The notes: generated by a model from the letters alone, not told the origin. Shown: positions 35,035 through 43,792, counted from the stretch's first letter. The stretch: 64,000 nucleotides of DNA from Pseudomonas sp. Leaf58 (GCF_003627215.1 NZ_CP032677.1:2857501-2921500); one strand, 5' to 3'. Numbers and translations: made by a program.

Positions 35035-36087
35035 ATGACCATGAACTCACCCCTGCACGGCCACGCCAAGGCCTTGCGCCTGGCCGCCATCGGCGCCGTG
35101 ATGCTGGCCGCGGGCGCCGGCTTTGCCTATGCCGCCGGCTGGCTTGGCGCCCCCCGGCTGACCCCGCAACGCATCATCGACACCTTCGAAACCCAAGCGG
35201 GGCATTACCCAGGCTACCGCAAAAACCACGCCAAGGGCCTGTGCGTCAGCGGTTACTTCCAGCCCAGCGGGCAGGCTGCAAACCTGTCCACGGCGCGAGC
35301 GTTCAGCCAAGCCCGGGTGCCGGTGATCGGCCGCTTCGCCATTGGCGGCGCCAACCCGTTCGCGCCAGACACCGGCATACCGGTGCGCAGCCTGGCCATT
35401 CAGCTGAGCACTGATGACGGCCAGGTCTGGCGTACTGGTATGAACAACCCGCCGGTACTGGCGGTAAGCACGCCGCAAGGGTTTTATGAGCAAGTACTGG
35501 CGGGCGCGCCGGACCCAGCCACCGGCAAACCAAACCCAAGCAAAATGCAGGCGTTCTTTGCGGCTCACCCGGAAAGTGCAGCGTTTCGCCAATGGGCGGC
35601 GGCCTACAAGCCCAGTGACAGCTTCGCCAGCACGCAGTACCACAGCATCAATGCCTTCCGCCTCATCGACGCAAGCGGTGCAGCCCACCCGGTGCGCTGG
35701 CAGCTGGAGCCGCAAACAGGGTTTGCCGCCCTGCCCGCCCAAGTAGATGACAAACAATTCCTGCAGCATGACCTGCAGCAGCGCCTGGCCCAGGGCCCCT
35801 TGCGCTGGACACTGCGCCTGATACTGGCCGAACCAGGCGATGCGGTGGACGACCCTGCCCGCCCCTGGCCTGCCGAGCGGCGCAATGTCGACGCTGGCAC
35901 CCTGGTACTGGAACAGGTTGATGCCCCCGAACAAGGGGCGTGCCGCGATCTCAACTTCGACCCGCTGATCCTGCCCCACGGCATCGAAGCGTCAGGCGAC
36001 CCGATCCTCGCCGCCCGCTCCGCCGCCTATTCGGAATCCTTCAACCGCCGCAGCCGCGAATCGCTCAGCACCGGAGCCCGCCCATGA
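35035..36087 (+). CDS. Periplasmic catalase-family heme peroxidase (SrpA-like)
   Basis: A 350-residue small catalase-related protein with an N-terminal signal or anchor (about residues 12-36). The catalase-fold elements are visible: distal histidine region YRKNHAKGLCVSG, FAIGGANPF, the NNPPVLAV strand, and the proximal heme-ligand motif RSAAYSESFNRR, where the Tyr should bind iron. It is shorter than classical catalases and lacks their dimerisation arms, like SrpA/YdaN-type peroxidases. It is the first gene of a unit with cytochrome b561 (ATGA overlap), so electrons from the quinol pool could feed peroxide reduction. Confidence 0.85.
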   Translation: MTMNSPLHGHAKALRLAAIGAVMLAAGAGFAYAAGWLGAPRLTPQRIIDTFETQAGHYPGYRKNHAKGLCVSGYFQPSGQAANLSTARAFSQARVPVIGRFAIGGANPFAPDTGIPVRSLAIQLSTDDGQVWRTGMNNPPVLAVSTPQGFYEQVLAGAPDPATGKPNPSKMQAFFAAHPESAAFRQWAAAYKPSDSFASTQYHSINAFRLIDASGAAHPVRWQLEPQTGFAALPAQVDDKQFLQHDLQQRLAQGPLRWTLRLILAEPGDAVDDPARPWPAERRNVDAGTLVLEQVDAPEQGACRDLNFDPLILPHGIEASGDPILAARSAAYSESFNRRSRESLSTGARP

Positions 36088-36617
36088 AACCCGCAGCCTT
36101 CCACCCCTTCGCCCGCCTGCTGCATTGGCTGATGGCCGTGTTGATCCTGGCCATGTTGTTCATTGGAGTGAGCATGGTTGCCGACCTATCGCCCCGCCAC
36201 CCCGTGCTGATCGGCCTGCACAAGGCCACCGGGCTGGCGCTGCTGGTACTGGTGGTATTGCGCATCGGCGTGCGCCTGGCCGTGGCTCACCCGCCGTTAC
36301 CGCAAGACCTGCCAATGCTACAGCGCTGGGCTGCCGGGGCCTCGCACCTGCTGCTCTACGGCCTGATGCTGGCCATGCCACTGCTCGGCTGGGCCATGCT
36401 GTCGGCCGGCGCCTACCCCCGCCCGCTGGGCTTGCCGGCCATCGCCCCGCATAACCTGCAGCTATACGCCGTGTTGCGCCAGGCCCATGGCTGGGCCGGC
36501 TACCTGCTGTTCGCCACGGTGCTGGTGCATGTAGGCGCCGCCTTGATGCATGCATGGGTGCGCCGCGATGGCGTGTTGCGTAGCATGTGGCCTGGCCCCC
36601 TGCGCCGTAGCGAATGA
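36084..36617 (+). CDS. Cytochrome b561 family membrane protein
   Basis: A 177-residue four-helix cytochrome. Candidate heme histidines lie in FARLLHWLMAV, IGLHKATGLALL, and the last helix ATVLVHVGAALMHAWV. The start at 36084 overlaps the stop of the catalase gene (ATGA), a sign of tight coupling. Members oxidise quinol and pass electrons to periplasmic partners; here the catalase-like protein is the obvious one. Both are expected under the ECF promoter at 34982. Confidence 0.88.
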   Translation: MKPAAFHPFARLLHWLMAVLILAMLFIGVSMVADLSPRHPVLIGLHKATGLALLVLVVLRIGVRLAVAHPPLPQDLPMLQRWAAGASHLLLYGLMLAMPLLGWAMLSAGAYPRPLGLPAIAPHNLQLYAVLRQAHGWAGYLLFATVLVHVGAALMHAWVRRDGVLRSMWPGPLRRSE

Positions 36618-36703
36618 CCCAAGGCAGCCCAGGAGGTTCGACATTCCATAACCATTCTTAACAAGCTCGGCTTTGTATTTGCCGTACCGCTCTGGACTGC
36701 CCT

Positions 36704-37909
36704 ATGAACGTTGCAAAGGACACTGCCACCCTATTACCCACCAACACCTTGAACTTGCGTCCACTGCTGCTAGCCAACATGGCTTGCACCATGTCGATGA
36801 TGGCGTTCGTCGCCCTGATCGGGCCAATCGCGCGCCAGCTTGGCATGGCCACCTGGCAAGCCGGTGCCGCCGTGACCGTGGCGGGCGTGGTCTGGGTGCT
36901 GCTGGCCCGGCCATGGGGCCGCGCGGCAGACCGCCTGGGCCGCCGGCGCATCCTGCTGCTGGGCAGTGCCGGTTTCACCTTGGCCTACTGGCTGCTGTGC
37001 CTGTTCGTCGAAGGGGCGCTGCGCTGGCTGCCGGGGGCAACCTTGGCCTTCATCGGCCTGATGGTTGCGCGCGGCTGCATCGGCGCCTTCTACGCGGCCA
37101 TCCCGGTGGGCTGCAACGCACTGATCGCCGACCATGTCGAACCACAGCGCCGGGCCCGGGCCATGGCCTCGCTGGGGGCGGCCAACGCTGTCGGCCTGGT
37201 GATTGGGCCGGCGCTGGCGGCGCTGCTGGCGCGGCATAGCCTGAGCCTGCCGTTTCATATCATGTCGTTGCTGCCAGCCAGTGCCTTCCTGGTCCTGCTG
37301 TTCACCCTCAAGCCGCAGGCGCTGCCCCACAACTACGCCCCCAGCCCGGTGCGGCTGAACGACCCACGCCTGCGGCGGCCCTTGTTGGTGGCGTTCAGCG
37401 CCATGCTCAGCGTCACCGTGTCGCAGATCATCGTCGGTTTTTTCGCCCTCGACCGCCTGCACCTGGGCCCGGCCGAAGCCGCCCAGGCCGCCGGCGTCGC
37501 CCTGACCACGGTGGGCGTGGCGCTGATACTGGCGCAGGTGCTGCTGCGCCAGCTGGAATGGCCGCCACTCAAGATGATCCGGGTGGGTGCCACGGTTTCG
37601 GCCTTGGGCTTTGCCTGCGGCTCGCTGGCCACTACCGCGCCCGGGCTGTGGGCTTGCTACTTTGTCGCGGCGGCGGGCATGGGTTTTGTCTTCCCGGCAT
37701 TTTCCGCACTGGCGGCCAATGCCATGCACGCGTCTGAGCAAGGCGCCACCGCCGGCTCCATCGGCGCCGCCCAGGGTATGGGCGCGGTGATCGGGCCACT
37801 GGCCGGCACCCTGGTGTATGCCCTTGATCCACGCTTGCCATTCCTGGTGGTGGCTGCGCTGTTACTGCTGGTTGGCTTATGGCCGATGCCGCGCGAACGA
37901 AGGGCCTGA
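36704..37909 (+). CDS. MFS transporter
   Basis: A 401-residue major facilitator with 12 predicted helices. Motif A reads RPWGRAADRLGRRR between TM2 and TM3, and motif C-like glycine-rich segments (GLVIGPALAALLAR and GMGAVIGPLAGTLVY) suggest a drug/metabolite:H+ antiporter, as in siderophore or multidrug exporters. The substrate is unknown. It stands between the cytochrome b561 gene and an XRE-cupin regulator gene about 80 bp downstream, on the same strand. Confidence 0.82.
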   Translation: MNVAKDTATLLPTNTLNLRPLLLANMACTMSMMAFVALIGPIARQLGMATWQAGAAVTVAGVVWVLLARPWGRAADRLGRRRILLLGSAGFTLAYWLLCLFVEGALRWLPGATLAFIGLMVARGCIGAFYAAIPVGCNALIADHVEPQRRARAMASLGAANAVGLVIGPALAALLARHSLSLPFHIMSLLPASAFLVLLFTLKPQALPHNYAPSPVRLNDPRLRRPLLVAFSAMLSVTVSQIIVGFFALDRLHLGPAEAAQAAGVALTTVGVALILAQVLLRQLEWPPLKMIRVGATVSALGFACGSLATTAPGLWACYFVAAAGMGFVFPAFSALAANAMHASEQGATAGSIGAAQGMGAVIGPLAGTLVYALDPRLPFLVVAALLLLVGLWPMPRERRA

Positions 37910-37988
37910 CAAGCAGCGCGCAAGCGTGCAGAGTGTGTTTTAATGCGCGTCGATCATTATTATTGACACCTCTAATTACAAGGCGGCT

Positions 37989-38534
37989 ATGGACACGGGG
38001 ACGCGACTCAAACTGGTGCGTGAACGCAACAACCTCTCCCAGCGGGAACTGGCCCGCCGCAGCGGGCTGACCAATTCGACGATCTCGCAGATCGAACAGA
38101 ATCGCGTCAGCCCCTCGGTCAGTTCCCTGAAAAAGCTGCTCGAGGGCATTCCCATGAGCCTGGCGGAGTTCTTCAGCTTCGACGAGCCGGTGCGCGAAGA
38201 GCGCTACGTATTCCGTGGTGGCGAACAGCCAGACCTGGGCCGCAACGGCCTGCGTATGCTGCTGGTCGGCGCCAGTGTCGAAGGCCGGCAAATGCGTATG
38301 CTGCGTGAACTGTATGCACCCGGTGCCGATTCGGGCGAGCCGATCGTGCATGCCGAGGGCGAAGAATGTGGCCTGGTTACCCGGGGCACGGTCGAGCTAT
38401 GGGTCGATGGCCAGGTGAGCGTGCTCAACTCCGGTGACGGTTACTACATCCCCACTACCCTGCCGCACAGCTTCAAGAACATCGGCCCTGACGAGGCCGA
38501 AATCATCAGCGCCAACACCCCGGCTAATTTCTGA
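37989..38534 (+). CDS. XRE-family regulator with cupin domain (PuuR-like)
   Basis: A 181-residue regulator: helix-turn-helix at residues 6-60 (LVRERNNLSQRELARRSG, NSTISQIEQNRVSPSVSSL) and a C-terminal cupin at about 105-178 (GEECGLVTRGTVELWVDGQ, GDGYYIPTTLPHSF). This architecture is that of PuuR, which senses putrescine; the protein is close to PuuR in length. No polyamine gene adjoins, so the regulon is probably elsewhere. An AT-rich stretch at 37950-37975 in front of it probably holds its promoter. Confidence 0.85.
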   Translation: MDTGTRLKLVRERNNLSQRELARRSGLTNSTISQIEQNRVSPSVSSLKKLLEGIPMSLAEFFSFDEPVREERYVFRGGEQPDLGRNGLRMLLVGASVEGRQMRMLRELYAPGADSGEPIVHAEGEECGLVTRGTVELWVDGQVSVLNSGDGYYIPTTLPHSFKNIGPDEAEIISANTPANF

Positions 38535-38543
38535 TTGGATGAT

Positions 38544-38571
38544 GAAAGGGGCTGCTTCGCAGCCCTTTCGC
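38544..38571 (+). terminator. Terminator after the PuuR-like gene
   Basis: AAAGGGGCTGC-TTC-GCAGCCCTTT forms a stem of about 10 bp with one bulged G, ending in CCTTTCGC, 10 bp past the stop. Confidence 0.65.
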
Positions 38572-38595
38572 AATACACAGCCCCACTGGAGCAGC

Positions 38596-38877
38596 ATGAA
38601 CGCGCGGACTGTCTACCAATGCCTGCGCGACGCCGCCCTGGGCATCCATGCCTTATCCATCGAGGCTCGCCTTGCCCATGGCGTGGTGAACGTTGCCATC
38701 GACGACTGGCACCTGACCCTGACGCTGGACAGCGAGGGCCTGGCCCAATGCGTTCACTGCACAGCCCCCAACGGCGAACAGGCCGGGGTCGAGGATTGGC
38801 AGCGCTATGGCACCAACCCCACCGACCTGCTCAGCCTCTGGGAGCGCACTCAGCTGGAAAGGCTGCTGGCACCTTGA
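38596..38877 (+). CDS. Hypothetical protein, 93 residues
   Basis: A small soluble protein (MNARTVYQCLRDAALGI...) with alternating strands (GVVNVAIDDWHLTLTLDS) and a C-terminal helix. GGAG lies 5 bases before the ATG at 38596. No signal peptide or membrane span is seen and I do not recognise the family. Its 3' end overlaps the convergent isomerase gene by 28 bp, which is unusual but allowed. Confidence 0.6.
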   Translation: MNARTVYQCLRDAALGIHALSIEARLAHGVVNVAIDDWHLTLTLDSEGLAQCVHCTAPNGEQAGVEDWQRYGTNPTDLLSLWERTQLERLLAP

Positions 38878-39464
38878 CGCAAGGCCTCCTCAACGAAGTC
38901 CAGTCGGTCCTGGCCGAAGAACATCTCATCCGCGACGAAGCAGGTCGGCGCGCCAAACACCCCGCGCTTCACGGCCTCTTCGGTCGCTTGCCGGAGCACA
39001 GCCTTCACCTCGTCATCCGCCGCCAGCACGCGAAAAACCTGCGGGTCAAAGCCGCCCTGGCTTAGCGTCTGGTCAAGTACGGCGTTATCGCCAAGGTTGC
39101 GGCGCTGCGCGAACAGCCCGGTGAACAGCACCTGCAGCAGCGCTTCGAAGCGCTCCGGCGAGCGCAATTGAGTGCCCACTGCCCCCCGCATCAGGGTCAA
39201 GGTATTTACCGGAAACCCCGGTGGCAGCCCGTAAGGCACCCCATAGCGGGCAGCAAAACGTGCCAGGTCGGTAAACAGGTAGCGCCCCTTGGCCGGGATC
39301 ATGGCCGGCGAGGCATTGCCTGTGGCCTGGAAAACCCCGCCCAGTAGCATCGGCCGGTAGCGCAGCGTGGCACCCTGGCGGGCACACAAGCCCGGCAATT
39401 GAGTCCAGGCCAAGTAACTGGCCGGGCTGCCCAGGTCAAAAAAGAAATCGACAATCTTCTGCAT
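38850..39464 (-). CDS. 2-hydroxychromene-2-carboxylate isomerase-like (DsbA/GST-kappa fold)
   Basis: A 204-residue thioredoxin-fold protein of the DSBA oxidoreductase family. The N-terminal VDFFFDLGSPASYLAW carries the glutathione-activating serine of the kappa-GST/NahD group. The central all-helical insertion is present, and GVFGAPTCFVADEMFFGQDRL is the characteristic cis-proline segment. AAGGA lies upstream of the ATG at 39464. Naphthalene-type isomerases of this family act on aromatic ring-cleavage products, but no aromatic pathway is adjacent. The SDR gene just upstream, in the same TetR-linked unit, suggests joint detoxification of an electrophile. Confidence 0.82.
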   Translation of the reverse strand: MQKIVDFFFDLGSPASYLAWTQLPGLCARQGATLRYRPMLLGGVFQATGNASPAMIPAKGRYLFTDLARFAARYGVPYGLPPGFPVNTLTLMRGAVGTQLRSPERFEALLQVLFTGLFAQRRNLGDNAVLDQTLSQGGFDPQVFRVLAADDEVKAVLRQATEEAVKRGVFGAPTCFVADEMFFGQDRLDFVEEALRQGASSLSS

Positions 39465-39493
39465 AGACAAGGTCCTTGCTTGGTTAAAGGGGT

Positions 39494-40225
39494 TTACCAG
39501 CGTTCCATCCAAGGCCGCAGGTCCAGCTCGAACGTCCAGGCGTCACGAGGTTGGGCGTGCAGGAACCAGTAGCTGTCAGCGATGTGGGCCGGTTCAAGGA
39601 TGCCATCCTGGTCCTTGAGGGCGTAGCGTTCGGGGAAACTGTCGCGGATGAAAGCAGTGTCGATGGCGCCGTCCACCACCACATGCGCGACATGAATGTT
39701 TCGCGGCCCCAGCTCGCGCGCCATGCTTTGGGCCAAGGCACGCAAGCCGTGCTTGGCTCCGGCGAACGCCGCGAAACCCGCCGCGCCACGGGTGCCGGCG
39801 GTGGCACCGGTGAACAGGATGGTGCCGCGTTCGCGCTGGACCATTCGCCGGGCGACCGCCTGGGCTGTTAGAAAGCCAGCAAAACAGGCCATTTCCCAAA
39901 CTTTGAAATACTTGCGCGGGGTTTCTTCGAGGATGCTACATGGCACATTAGCACCGATATTGAAGACAAAAGCTTCGATTGATCCGATATCTCGCTCTAT
40001 CTTCTCCACCAGCGTCGCCACCTCGTCTTCCTTACGCGCATCGGAGCCAAAGCCGTGGGCCTGGCCGCCGGCGGCGCGAATCTCATCCAGCAGCGGCTGC
40101 AACTTGTCAGCCTGGCGCCGCGTCACGCAGGCAATGTAACCCTCGCGAGCAAAGCGCTTGGCAATCTCGCCACCCGTAGCATCACCTGCACCAATCACCA
40201 GCACTACTTTTTGTTGTTGTGACAT
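39494..40225 (-). CDS. Short-chain dehydrogenase/reductase, atypical (Phe in place of catalytic Tyr)
   Basis: A 243-residue Rossmann protein. The N-terminal cofactor motif is VLVIGAGDATGGEIAKRF, a variant of T-G-x-x-x-G-x-G. NIGAN matches the usual NNAG. At the active site, where Y-x-x-x-K is expected, the protein has F-A-G-A-K (FAAFAGAKHGLRAL), and the usual serine position reads TGATAG. From memory this matches the SDR_c10 subgroup, which lacks the catalytic Tyr, so it may not be a conventional dehydrogenase. It is the first gene of the unit with the isomerase, and divergent from a TetR gene. Confidence 0.82.
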   Translation of the reverse strand: MSQQQKVVLVIGAGDATGGEIAKRFAREGYIACVTRRQADKLQPLLDEIRAAGGQAHGFGSDARKEDEVATLVEKIERDIGSIEAFVFNIGANVPCSILEETPRKYFKVWEMACFAGFLTAQAVARRMVQRERGTILFTGATAGTRGAAGFAAFAGAKHGLRALAQSMARELGPRNIHVAHVVVDGAIDTAFIRDSFPERYALKDQDGILEPAHIADSYWFLHAQPRDAWTFELDLRPWMERW

Positions 40226-40248
40226 GCCTGCCTCAATGGGTGAATGAT

Positions 40249-40263
40249 CGTTTAGTAAACGAA
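40249..40263. promoter_or_regulatory. TetR-type operator palindrome
   Basis: TCGTTTA-G-TAAACGA is a perfect 7-bp inverted repeat with a central G, in the 89-bp gap between the SDR and TetR start codons. The position and form suit autoregulation by the adjacent TetR protein. Confidence 0.65.
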
Positions 40264-40314
40264 CGCTATGTTATGATCGCCGCCATCGTCAAGCCCGCCT
40301 GCAGAGGCAAGTGA

Positions 40315-40878
40315 ATGCGCTACTCCAACCAACACAAACAGCAAACCCGCGAGCGGCTGCTGGCCAGCAGCGGCGCGCTGGCCAAGCGCGGGGGTTTTGC
40401 CAGCACCGGCGTGGCCGGGTTGATGAAGGCAATTGGCCTGACTGGCGGTGCCTTCTACAACCACTTCCCGTCCAAGGACGAGCTATTTACCGAGGTGGTA
40501 CGCCAAGAGCTGAGCAACAGCCCCCTGGCGCGCCTGGCTAACCAGGGCGCCAGCCGCGAACGCCTGGGCCGCTGCCTACAGCAGTACCTGAGCCTGGCCC
40601 ACCTGCACAATGCCGAGGGTGGCTGCCCGCTGCCGCCGCTGGGGGTGGAGATTGCCCGGGCTGAAGCACCGGTGCGCGCGGTGGCCGAGCATTGGCTGGT
40701 GGAGCTGCACCAAGCCTGGAGCACAACACTGGAGGACGACCAATTAGCCTGGGTGCTGATCAGCCAGTGCGTCGGCGCCTTGTTGGTTGGGCGCATGCTG
40801 GCTACTGAAAGCGTGCAGGCGCAAGTCCTGGACGCAAACCGACAGTTTGTCGAGAAGGCCCTTCATGAAGCGCCTTAG
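40315..40878 (+). CDS. TetR-family transcriptional regulator
   Basis: A 187-residue repressor with the helix-turn-helix at residues about 10-55 (TRERLLASSGALAKRGGF, STGVAGLMKAIGLTGGAFYNHFPSKDELFTEVV). The ligand domain is similar to those in the NemR/AcuR-like group (AIGLTGGAFYNHF is the standard motif). It is divergent from the SDR-isomerase unit, with a palindromic operator between. It probably derepresses that unit when its ligand, perhaps an electrophile, binds. Its stop overlaps the following HExxH protein gene by 14 bp. Confidence 0.87.
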   Translation: MRYSNQHKQQTRERLLASSGALAKRGGFASTGVAGLMKAIGLTGGAFYNHFPSKDELFTEVVRQELSNSPLARLANQGASRERLGRCLQQYLSLAHLHNAEGGCPLPPLGVEIARAEAPVRAVAEHWLVELHQAWSTTLEDDQLAWVLISQCVGALLVGRMLATESVQAQVLDANRQFVEKALHEAP

Positions 40879-41458
40879 TGCATTGCTGGGGCTGCTGCTA
40901 GCCCTGCCTGCGCTTGCCGAACAGGCCTGCCCACCAGGGCAGTACCAGGTGTGCCTGATGGGTTGTTTTTGTGCGCCAATCGACCCCGGGCAGGCCGGGC
41001 AGATCCTCAAGGATGTCGAAGTCATGGCGTCCTCCAGCCTGACCTACGCCTTGCAGCAGGCCCGCGACGAAGCCACCGCCAGCGGCGTCGAGCCGATCCC
41101 GTTACATATTCGCGCCCAACTCGAACCCTGGTATGACTTCGCGGTGCTCGATGCGGCGCGTTTCCGCGTGGGTGACGAACAGCAGATGAGCGCAGCCAAT
41201 GCGCTGCTGCAGAACCCCGACGTAAATGCCGTGACGCTGATCGATACGGTCATCTTCCGCCGCCCCGGCGATGCCGAAGACAATGTGGCGTTGTGGGCGC
41301 ACGAGCTCAAGCATGTGCAGCAGTATCAGCAGCTGGGTGTAGCGGAGTTCGCCCGGCGCTATACGCGCAACTATGACGACCTGGAAGCGCCTGCATACAA
41401 GATCGAGGCCGAGGTGAGCAAGGCGCTACGCGAGCGTGGCTTTGGCCAGGCAAGATAG
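40865..41458 (+). CDS. Secreted HExxH-motif protein (DUF4157-like)
   Basis: A 197-residue protein with a signal peptide (MKRLSALLGLLLALPALAEQ). The mature N-terminus is cysteine-rich (ACPPGQYQVCLMGCFCAP). A zinc-protease-type motif AHELKHVQQY supplies His146, Glu147 and His150, and YKIEAEVS about 30 residues later offers a third ligand glutamate, a pattern seen in DUF4157 putative metallopeptidases. Whether it is an active protease is unknown. It overlaps the TetR gene by 14 bp, so it could be under the same control. Confidence 0.72.
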   Translation: MKRLSALLGLLLALPALAEQACPPGQYQVCLMGCFCAPIDPGQAGQILKDVEVMASSSLTYALQQARDEATASGVEPIPLHIRAQLEPWYDFAVLDAARFRVGDEQQMSAANALLQNPDVNAVTLIDTVIFRRPGDAEDNVALWAHELKHVQQYQQLGVAEFARRYTRNYDDLEAPAYKIEAEVSKALRERGFGQAR

Positions 41459-41483
41459 CAGTAGCGCCGGAACGTACTGGGTG

Positions 41484-42470
41484 TCAGGCCGCCGAAGCGG
41501 CAGCCACCTGCTCACGGCTGGCATAGCGCTGCGCCAGCACCGCACACACCATCAACTGGATCTGATGGAACAGCATCAGCGGCAAAATCATCGCGCCAAT
41601 GCCACTGCCGACGAACAGGACCTGGGCCATCGGCACCCCGGTGGCCAGGCTCTTCTTGGAACCGGCGAACAGGATGGTAATGCGGTCCTCCAGGTCAAAG
41701 CCCAGCAACTTGCCGAGCAGCCGGGTGCCGAACAGCACTACCGCCAGCAAGATCCCGCACACGGCAAACAAGCCGGCAAGATGCTGCGGCGATACGGTGT
41801 GCCAAAGCCCGGTAACCACTGCCTCGCTGAAGGCGGTATAGACCACCAGCAGGATCGACCCCTGGTCCACTATTTTCAGCCAGCGTGCATTGCGCTTCAC
41901 CCAGGCGCCGATCCAGCGCCGCGCGATCTGTCCAGCCACAAACGGCACCAGCAGTTGCAAGGTGATTTTCAGCACAGCATCCAGGCCCGAGCCGGTATCA
42001 CCGCTGGCTCCCAGCAGCAGCATCACCAACAACGGCGTAAGGAAGATACCCAGCAAGCTGGATGCCGCGGCACTGCAAATCGCCGCGGGTACGTTACCGC
42101 GTGCCAGCGAGGTAAAAGCGATGGCCGATTGCACCGTGGCCGGCAAGGCACACAGGTACAGCACGCCCAAGTACAGCTCGTTGCCCACCAGTGGCACGAA
42201 CAGCGGCTTGAACGCCAGGCCTAGCAGCGGGAACAGCAGGAAGGTGCAGGAGAACACCAGCAGGTGCAGGCGCCAGTGCCCAGCGCCCGCGATAATGGCC
42301 TCGCGCGACAGCTTGGCACCGTGCAGGAAAAACAGTAGGCCGATGGCCAGGTTGGTCAGCCAGCCGAAATACACCGCGCCGTCGCCCGAGCACGGCAGCA
42401 CGGTGGCAATCAGCACCACCCCAAGCAAGGCCAAGGTGAAGTTGTCGAATAACATGCGCAAATACTTCAT
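41484..42470 (-). CDS. BASS-family bile acid:sodium symporter-like transporter (YfeH type)
   Basis: A 328-residue membrane protein with about ten helices of the bile acid:Na+ symporter family, SBF-like subgroup. Recognisable are GWLTNLAIGLLFFLHGAKLS (unwound helix with glycine-rich region), SLARGNVPAAICSAAASS and the late FAGSKKSLATGVPMAQVLF, a signature of the YfeH/YocS branch. The start at 42470 is chosen because GGAAG precedes it and the family begins with a short tail before the first helix. The substrate is likely an organic anion, not identified. It is divergent from the beta-lactamase gene. Confidence 0.85.
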   Translation of the reverse strand: MKYLRMLFDNFTLALLGVVLIATVLPCSGDGAVYFGWLTNLAIGLLFFLHGAKLSREAIIAGAGHWRLHLLVFSCTFLLFPLLGLAFKPLFVPLVGNELYLGVLYLCALPATVQSAIAFTSLARGNVPAAICSAAASSLLGIFLTPLLVMLLLGASGDTGSGLDAVLKITLQLLVPFVAGQIARRWIGAWVKRNARWLKIVDQGSILLVVYTAFSEAVVTGLWHTVSPQHLAGLFAVCGILLAVVLFGTRLLGKLLGFDLEDRITILFAGSKKSLATGVPMAQVLFVGSGIGAMILPLMLFHQIQLMVCAVLAQRYASREQVAAASAA

Positions 42471-42589
42471 AGCGGCTTCCGTCTTGTCATTGTGCAAGGG
42501 CAGACGATAAGGTCTTCGGCTTTTCGCCGCTAACGCCGGAACCCCCACCGGTATCGCTCAACGGACACGCTCCAGCAAAGGACCCGCCC

Positions 42590-43732
42590 ATGCCCCTCAA
42601 CCGCCTGGCTGCACTGGCTGCCGCCATCACCCTCTGCCTGGGCCACGCCGCCGCTCAAGCCGACGACCCGTTGCACGCCAAGGTCGACCGGATCATTCGC
42701 CCGTTGATGCAGGAGCAAGGCATCGCCGGCATGGCCGTGGCGATCTATGCCCGCGACCACGCTCACTACTTCAACTATGGCGTGGCCAGCAAGGCTGACA
42801 ATGTGCCTGTCAGCCAAGACACGCTGTTCGAGATCGGATCGCTAAGCAAGACCTACACCGCCACCTTGGTCGCACTGGCCAGTGCCGAAGGCAAGCTGGA
42901 CCTCAACGCCCCAGCCAAGCGCTATCACCCAGCACTGGCCGGCGCGCCCCTCGGCGACGCGACAGTGCTGGAACTGGGCACCTACAGTGCCGCCTGCCTG
43001 CCCTTGCAGTTCCCGGATACGGTGCAGACGCAGCAGCAGGTGGTGGCGTTTTTCCGCCACTGGCAGCCGCGGGCCAAACCGGGCAGCCAACGTTGTTACT
43101 CGAACCCCAGCCTGGGCCTGTTCGGTGACTTGGGCGCACGCGCCCAGCAGCAACCCTTTGCCACGTTGATGACCTACGGCCTGCTGGCAAAAATGGGCCT
43201 GAAGGACACCTACCTGACGGTTCCAGACAGTGCCCAGGGGCGCTATGCCCAAGGCTACGATGCCGCGGACCAACCCGTGCGAGTCGGCCCCGGCCCGTAT
43301 GCCGACGAGGCCTATGGCATCAAGACCAGCGCCAGTGACCTGCTGCACTACGTGCGCCTGCACATGCAGCCAGCGGGCCTGCCGCCGGCACTGGTGCAAG
43401 CCACGGCCATCACCCAACGGGGCTACTTCCAGGTCAGCGCCATGACCCAGGGCCTAGGCTGGGAGCGCTACCCCTACCCGGTCACGCTGAGCACACTGAT
43501 CGAAGGCAACAGCCCGCGGCTTATTCGTGAGCCGCAGGCGACCACCCGCCTGCAACCGGCACTGCCGGCGCTACCGGCAGCCTGGTACAACAAAACCGGC
43601 GCAACCAATGGCTTCGGCGCCTATGCCGCGTTCGTGCCCGCCGAACAGCTTGCGGTCGTGTTACTGGCCAACCGCAATTACCCAAACGAAGCCCGCGTGC
43701 GCGCAGCCTTCGAGATCCTGTCCGGGCTGTAG
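42590..43732 (+). CDS. ampC: Class C (AmpC-type) beta-lactamase
   Basis: A 380-residue periplasmic serine beta-lactamase. The signal peptide ends near HAAAQADD. All class C signatures are present: Ser84-x-x-Lys87 in GSLSKTYT (nucleophile and base), Tyr170-Ser-Asn172 in CYSNPS, and Lys335-Thr-Gly337 in YNKTGATNGFG. AAAGGA lies upstream of the ATG. No ampR gene is adjacent, so inducible control through a divergent AmpR is not visible. It is probably the chromosomal cephalosporinase of this organism. Confidence 0.94.
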   Translation: MPLNRLAALAAAITLCLGHAAAQADDPLHAKVDRIIRPLMQEQGIAGMAVAIYARDHAHYFNYGVASKADNVPVSQDTLFEIGSLSKTYTATLVALASAEGKLDLNAPAKRYHPALAGAPLGDATVLELGTYSAACLPLQFPDTVQTQQQVVAFFRHWQPRAKPGSQRCYSNPSLGLFGDLGARAQQQPFATLMTYGLLAKMGLKDTYLTVPDSAQGRYAQGYDAADQPVRVGPGPYADEAYGIKTSASDLLHYVRLHMQPAGLPPALVQATAITQRGYFQVSAMTQGLGWERYPYPVTLSTLIEGNSPRLIREPQATTRLQPALPALPAAWYNKTGATNGFGAYAAFVPAEQLAVVLLANRNYPNEARVRAAFEILSGL

Positions 43733-43766
43733 TGCCAGTCGCGATTGTCGAACAAAACAACAGGAA

Positions 43767-43792
43767 TGTAGTGACAAAAAATATTCACTACA
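43767..43792. promoter_or_regulatory. Operator-like inverted repeat upstream of a sigma-70-type promoter
   Basis: TGTAGTGA and TCACTACA form a perfect 8-bp inverted repeat around the spacer CAAAAAATAT. Seven bases further lies TTGACG (43799-43804), followed after 18 bp by CATGAT (43823-43828), a reasonable promoter. It could bind a regulator of the 110-aa gene downstream; as a terminator for ampC it is poor, because no T-run follows. Confidence 0.5.
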
